From positions 1-8,212 of the forward strand of contig JAHZHF010000132.1 of assembly GCA_019420405.1 (NCBI GenBank): a stretch of DNA of 8,212 nucleotides, written 5' to 3'. Each line of letters opens with the position of its first letter. Within the stretch, counting starts at the first letter, position 1. The DNA is from Clostridiales bacterium. GTDB taxonomy: Bacteria; Bacillota; Clostridia; Lachnospirales; Lachnospiraceae. Below are positions 4,959-8,212 of this stretch, one piece after another. The notes under the pieces were generated by a model that saw nothing but the letters and a program-made list of their open reading frames with translations, had not been told where the DNA came from and ran no database searches. The position numbers were made by a program, and so were the translations under genes.

Positions 4959-5830
4959 ATGAGAGCAGTTGTTTATAAAGGTAACGGGCAGATCGCGCTG
5001 GAAGAGCGGCCGATGCCGGAACTCTCGGATGAACGGGATGCGATTGTCAGGGTGACGCTGACGACAATCTGTTCCAGAGGAAGGGATACGTGAACAACTG
5101 CACGGACGAGCACGGCGGATGGGCGCTTGGATGCCGCATTGACGGCGGGCAGGCCGGGTATGCCCGGATTCCGTTTGCGGATAACGGACTTACCCTCATA
5201 CCGGATCACGTGACAGATGAGCAGGCTCTTTTTAACGGGGATATTCTTTCCACCGGGTACTGGGCTGCCCGGATCGGTGAGATCAGCCCGGCGGACACGG
5301 TGGCTGTGATCGGAGCAGGCCCTACCGGCCTCTGTACCATGCTGTGTGCGCGCCTTTACACTCCGGCGAAGATCATTGCCATTGATACGGATGAGTACCG
5401 TCTGAATCTGGCGCGGGAGAAAGGGCTGGCGGACATCACGCTTGTTCCGGGAAAAGACGATATCGGGGGAACAGTCAGAAGCGTTACGTGCGGGAGAGGG
5501 GCGGATACGGTATTCGAAGCTGCGGGCGGTGCGGATACATTCCAGACTGCCTGGAAGATCGCCAGGCCAAACGCCGTCGTAGTCATTGTGGCCATGTATG
5601 AGGAGCCGCAGATGATCCCTCTGCCGGATATGTACGGCAAAAACCTGATCTTTAAGACCGGAGGAGTGGACGGAAGCTTCTGTCAGGAGATCATGGATCT
5701 GACCGCCTCCGGGAAGCTGGATTCTGAGTTCTTGATTACCCACCGCTGCGGGCTCGATGAGATCATGGAAGCCTATGACGTGTTTGAGAATAAGAGAGAT
5801 CATGTAATCAAATATGCGGTGCGGCCGTAA
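4959..5830 (+). pseudogene. Zinc-dependent alcohol dehydrogenase (MDR family), broken by internal deletion and frameshift
   Basis: The first frame, ATG 4959 after GAGGTG, gives MRAVVYKGNGQIALEERPMP and then VRVTLTTICS, the usual N-terminus of a zinc alcohol/polyol dehydrogenase up to its first catalytic Cys, and stops at 5091-5093. From about 5072 the second frame continues as KGYVNNCTDEHGGWALG, then the domain linker DILSTGYWAARIGEI, the NAD-binding motif VIGAGPTGLCTM, and a normal C-terminus to TAA 5830. Compared with the family's about 345 residues, some 55-60 are missing. These should include the GHE motif with the next zinc ligand and most of the four structural-zinc Cys. The frames differ, so the deletion also shifted phase. 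A protein from GTG 5090 (246 aa) would keep the Rossmann fold but not the catalytic domain, so no dehydrogenase activity is expected. Neighbour spacing (2 and 26 bases) remains operon-like. Confidence 0.85.
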
Positions 5831-5856
5831 GCAGAATCCGGAAAGGAGCAGAGAAA

Positions 5857-6738
5857 GTGAACATACTGAAAATAGCGCTGCTGCAGATTGCGCCGTGCAG
5901 CACTCTGGAGGAGAATCTGGAAAAAGGAATAAAGGCGTGCAGAAGAGCGAAAGAGATGGGCGCGGATATTGCGCTTTTCCCGGAGATGTGGAGCTGCGGA
6001 TACCGGATCTATAACCGGTCTCCGGAAGAGTGGAAGGCGGAAGCAATTGCATCAGACAGCTTATTCGTGAAACGGTTCGGAGAGCTTTCGGGGGAGCTTG
6101 AGATGGCGGTGGGAGTGACTCTGCTGGAGAAATATGATGGAGATCCGCGTAATACCATGATTCTTTTCGACCGGTTTGGCGAGCGGAAACTGACCTATGC
6201 GAAAGTACATACCTGCGATTTTGGCGAAGAACAGCATCTCACTCCGGGGGAAGGGTTCTCAGTTGTGGATTTGGATACGGCCTGCGGAATCGTGAAAACC
6301 GGGGCCATGATCTGCTATGACAGGGAATTCCCGGAAAGCGCGAGAATCCTTATGCTGCAGGGCGCTGAACTGATCCTTGTGCCAAATGCCTGCCCCATGG
6401 AGATCAACCGGCTTTCACAGCTTAGGGCGAGAGCCTTCGAAAATATGACTGCAGTAGCTACATGTAATTACCCGGAAACAGTTCCGGACTGCAACGGGAG
6501 ATCCACAGTGTTTGACGGGGTGGCGTATCTCCCGGATCTGGAAGGATCGAGGGATATGTGCATCCTCGAAGCAGGCGGAGAAGAGGCCGTTTACCTTGCT
6601 GAACTTGACCTGGATCAGTTGAGAGAATACAGACGGACTGAGGCCCATGGAAACGCATACCGCCATCCGGGAAAATACGGGATGCTGACGGAACGGAGGA
6701 TCGAGGAGCCGTTTGTGCGGCCGGACTACCGTGAGTAA
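5857..6738 (+). CDS. Carbon-nitrogen hydrolase (nitrilase superfamily amidohydrolase)
   Basis: This 293-aa protein shows the full Glu-Lys-Cys catalytic triad of the nitrilase superfamily: Glu43 in LFPEMWSCGY, Lys116 in YAKVHTCDFG and the nucleophile Cys153 in GAMICYDREFPESARILML. The N-terminus (ILKIALLQIAPC) and the later ELILVPNACP and RARAFENM segments fit too. Members hydrolyse amides such as carbamoyl amines, omega-amides or amino acid derivatives; the exact substrate cannot be read here. The length is typical and nothing is missing. The start is GTG 5857, with AAAGGAG about 9 bases upstream. It follows the broken dehydrogenase by 26 bases and is the last gene before a strong hairpin. 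It may have worked with the dehydrogenase on one substrate, but that is inference. Confidence 0.92.
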   Translation: MNILKIALLQIAPCSTLEENLEKGIKACRRAKEMGADIALFPEMWSCGYRIYNRSPEEWKAEAIASDSLFVKRFGELSGELEMAVGVTLLEKYDGDPRNTMILFDRFGERKLTYAKVHTCDFGEEQHLTPGEGFSVVDLDTACGIVKTGAMICYDREFPESARILMLQGAELILVPNACPMEINRLSQLRARAFENMTAVATCNYPETVPDCNGRSTVFDGVAYLPDLEGSRDMCILEAGGEEAVYLAELDLDQLREYRRTEAHGNAYRHPGKYGMLTERRIEEPFVRPDYRE

Positions 6739-6741
6739 AAG

Positions 6742-6784
6742 ACAGCCGGTGAACCTCTCAGTCGCTGAGAAGTTCATCGGCTGT
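6742..6784. terminator. Strong bidirectional terminator hairpin between convergent genes
   Basis: ACAGCCG (6742-6748) and CGGCTGT (6778-6784) are perfect outer arms. They continue inward through TGAAC/GTTCA and CTCAG/CTGAG with small interruptions, to a 3-base loop. The stem starts 3 bases after the nitrilase stop. On the plus strand the T-rich TTGTATTT follows; on the minus strand TCTTTTA follows. It therefore serves both the nitrilase run and the XRE gene, whose stop codon lies inside it. Confidence 0.8.
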
Positions 6785-7006
6785 TGTATTTAATAGCTTT
6801 GCAATTGCCTTAAGTTCGATGTCAGTGACAAAACGTTTTCCTGCTTCGATCCTCTGCACTGCATTCTTATCAATATCAAGTCCTTCGAGCTGAAGCCGGT
6901 CGGCAAATTCACGCTGAGATACTTTCGGGACCATCTGTTTTCTTATATCCCGGAGCTTCGAACCGCAAATGTTGTTTGTTCCCTGTGATGATCTGTTCTT
7001 ATACAA
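6758..7006 (-). CDS. Small XRE-family helix-turn-helix regulator (82 aa), TTG start
   Basis: The product is a single XRE (Cro/C1-type) DNA-binding domain. KLRDIRKQM (17-25) is helix 1, KVSQREFADRLQL (28-40) covers helix 2 and its surroundings, the recognition region is DIDKNAVQRIEAGKRFV (44-60), and ELKAIAKLLNTTADELL (64-80) closes the fold. There is no extra sensor domain, so it probably acts as a dimer reading a palindrome. The start is TTG at 7006-7004; no ATG fits, and AAGGAGG lies 9 bases upstream on this strand, which settles the choice. It is transcribed away from the surface-protein gene, with about 160 bases shared between them containing several dyads, so it is a good candidate to regulate that gene and itself. 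Its last codons form one arm of the terminator hairpin. Confidence 0.88.
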   Translation of the reverse strand: MYKNRSSQGTNNICGSKLRDIRKQMVPKVSQREFADRLQLEGLDIDKNAVQRIEAGKRFVTDIELKAIAKLLNTTADELLSD

Positions 7007-7039
7007 GAATATATACCTCCTTATTCGTCGCGCAGTAAT

Positions 7040-7064
7040 CGATTAGCAATCGGTTAAAATTAAC
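7040..7064. promoter_or_regulatory. Pair of adjacent dyads in the XRE / surface protein intergenic region
   Basis: CGATT-AGC-AATCG (7040-7052) is a perfect dyad, extendable by TAA/TTA past one mismatch. It is followed directly by GTTAA-AA-TTAAC (7053-7064). They lie 34-58 bases upstream of the XRE start, the region where its promoter must be, and before the -35 of the surface-protein gene. They could be operator sites for self-regulation. The half-sites differ from those of the palindrome at 7112-7130, so a shared regulator is not shown. Confidence 0.35.
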
Positions 7065-7071
7065 AGTGTGA

Positions 7072-7100
7072 TTGAAAATAGTATTATTCTATGATAAAAT
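7072..7100 (+). promoter_or_regulatory. Sigma-A-type promoter of the surface protein gene
   Basis: TTGAAA at 7072-7077 and TAAAAT at 7095-7100 are separated by exactly 17 bases, with each hexamer close to consensus. The predicted transcript would start at about 7107, giving a leader of about 65 bases before the GTG at 7171. The leader would hold the palindrome at 7112-7130. An overlapping TATGAT (7090-7095) is a second -10 candidate but has no matching -35. Confidence 0.65.
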
Positions 7101-7111
7101 CAAATGAAAAG

Positions 7112-7130
7112 TGACATTTACCAAATGTCA
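7112..7130. promoter_or_regulatory. Perfect inverted repeat just downstream of the promoter (likely operator)
   Basis: TGACATTT-ACC-AAATGTCA is a perfect 8+8 palindrome with a 3-base centre. It begins 12 bases after the -10 box and so covers the expected transcription start region, a classic place for repressor binding. The half-site spacing suits a small dimeric helix-turn-helix protein, and the divergent XRE regulator is the nearest candidate. The RNA could also fold into a short hairpin in the leader, but no T tract follows, so it is not a terminator. Confidence 0.6.
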
Positions 7131-7170
7131 TGAATGAATCATTATAATAACCTTAAGGAGGGAAAATTCT

Positions 7171-8212
7171 GTGAAAAAGAGAGGAATTTTCAGCGTCCTT
7201 CTCGCGATCATGCTGATCCTGACCGTGATTCCGGCTAAAGTGTCGAAAGCGGACGAGATCGGTGTGTCATCATGGGAAGAATGGCTGGAGATGAGTGAAG
7301 CGTCAGGCAGCGGGGGATCTGCCTATGGATTCAAGATCAGTGCCAGAAATGGATTCGACTGGCCTGAGACTGAGGAGACGATGGTGATCGAAAAGGAGAT
7401 CTGGTTCTCGGGCGACTGGGTGATCCCGGATAATATCACTGTAATCGTCAAGGCGCCGGTGCATCCGGAACCGTATTCACTCGGAATAATTGACGGAGTG
7501 TTCGTAGATAAGGCGTCAACACTGACCATTAACGGTACGTGGCAGCATTCCGGAAATCAGGCGAAGATCAGCGAAACGTACAACCCGGATTATTATCCGG
7601 CATCTGAAGTGACCGTGGGAGCGGGCGGACATTTTATCATTGATGAGGATACAGACCATCAGCAGTTTCCGAACCTGACAGTAGCAGGCGGAGGAACTCT
7701 TGAGATTAACTCATATCAAACATATGTGGCTTCTAACAGCAAGATTACTCTTGAGTCGGGCGCAAACGTAACCGGCCAGGGAAGTTTAAGACTTGACGGA
7801 GAGCTCCATGGATCCGGAGCGAAGGTAAGCATCCCGGTCGTAGTCTGGGGAGGCTACATGAGCGAAGAAACAAATGCTGTGCTCTCAGGGGATTTGTCAG
7901 TGAGCCGGATCGAGCATCATGACAGCACGCTTACCATTCCGGCGGGAAGCAGTGTGGTATGTGATGATCTGTATATATCTCCATATGAAGAGGCAGACAC
8001 TGCCGTTCTCAATGCAGAGGGAGATATCACGGTAAATAAAGGGATCGATTTTGCAGGTCCCGGGCAGAAAAATGTAAATATTTCCGGCTGTCTGTCAATT
8101 GACGGATACAATTCTCTGCGAACAGGCACTGCTGCGATAAATCTTACAGATACAGGTGTGCTCGATGTACACAAAACGTTTAAATTCCTCTCGGAGAGCG
8201 GAAAGATAACCG
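7171..8212 (+). CDS. Secreted beta-rich surface protein, N-terminal part (runs off the window)
   Basis: The gene opens with GTG 7171, 8 bases after AAGGAGGG, and stays open for 347 codons to the window edge, so its C-terminus and any cell-wall anchor are not visible. The first 27 residues are a clear signal peptide: a basic start (MKKR), a hydrophobic core (IFSVLLAIMLILTVIP) and likely cleavage after VSKA. The mature part is rich in short beta strands and Gly turns, with recurring pieces such as STLTINGTW, STLTIPAGSSV, GGTLEIN and SKITLESGANV. That pattern suggests a right-handed beta-helix or adhesin-like fold, as in large secreted proteins of gut Clostridia. No catalytic motif is seen. Its own promoter and palindrome lie upstream, and the XRE gene is divergent. 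The exact function is unknown. Confidence 0.85.
   Translation, partial: MKKRGIFSVLLAIMLILTVIPAKVSKADEIGVSSWEEWLEMSEASGSGGSAYGFKISARNGFDWPETEETMVIEKEIWFSGDWVIPDNITVIVKAPVHPEPYSLGIIDGVFVDKASTLTINGTWQHSGNQAKISETYNPDYYPASEVTVGAGGHFIIDEDTDHQQFPNLTVAGGGTLEINSYQTYVASNSKITLESGANVTGQGSLRLDGELHGSGAKVSIPVVVWGGYMSEETNAVLSGDLSVSRIEHHDSTLTIPAGSSVVCDDLYISPYEEADTAVLNAEGDITVNKGIDFAGPGQKNVNISGCLSIDGYNSLRTGTAAINLTDTGVLDVHKTFKFLSESGKIT

Noticed and set aside
4973..6052. 359-aa minus-strand open frame opposite the dehydrogenase and nitrilase start
   Set aside because: Low-complexity Pro/Ser/Arg/His content, no family signature, and the plus strand carries recognisable dehydrogenase and nitrilase sequence.
1..8212. 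Insertion sequences, phage genes, CRISPR arrays, toxin-antitoxin pairs, tRNA or rRNA genes
   Set aside because: No transposase or integrase-like product, repeat-spacer pattern or RNA gene signature was found on reading both strands; the lone XRE gene has no toxin partner beside it.

Overview
The window looks like chromosome from a spore-forming Clostridia, most likely a Lachnospiraceae-type gut Firmicute. The signs are strong AGGAGG-type ribosome binding sites, GTG and TTG starts, protein families typical of that group (DUF2200, a Clostridia-style XRE regulator, a membrane protein with 7-8 helices), and a fragment of an alpha/beta small acid-soluble spore protein (SASP). No phage, transposon, CRISPR array or RNA gene was seen. 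The most notable content is three broken genes and a small membrane protein gene nested in a longer open frame.

Layout. (1) 1-1790, plus strand, AT-rich: a cluster of membrane-associated proteins of unknown function. It holds a 149-aa single-anchor protein, a 63-aa small membrane protein (595-786) and a multi-pass membrane protein ending at 1790. The last is open upstream as far as 528, but its N-terminal part runs out of frame through the 63-aa gene, so 927 is preferred as its start. (2) 1791-2140, no intact gene: on the minus strand it carries the last ~22 codons of a SASP gene plus a terminator-like hairpin, then AT-rich sequence with dyads and a plus-strand promoter at about 2094-2122. 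(3) 2141-6738, plus strand, closely spaced and probably one transcript: a SAM methyltransferase broken by an internal deletion, a GNAT acetyltransferase, a DUF2200 protein, a NUDIX ADP-ribose pyrophosphatase-type hydrolase (ATGA overlap with DUF2200), a coiled-coil protein of unknown function, a zinc alcohol dehydrogenase also broken by an internal deletion and frameshift, and a nitrilase-superfamily amidohydrolase. The run ends at a strong hairpin (6742-6784). (4) 6758-7006, minus strand: a small XRE regulator with a TTG start, whose 3' end lies inside that hairpin. (5) 7171 to the window edge, plus strand: the N-terminal part of a secreted, beta-rich surface protein, divergent from the XRE gene, with a good promoter (7072-7100) and a perfect 8+8 inverted repeat (7112-7130) just downstream of it.

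How it fits together. The operon reads as small-molecule and housekeeping enzymes without one obvious pathway. The XRE gene and surface protein form a plausible regulator-target pair. The methyltransferase and the dehydrogenase both kept their two ends and lost their middles. Base composition appears to become more GC-rich from about 3.4 kb onward.
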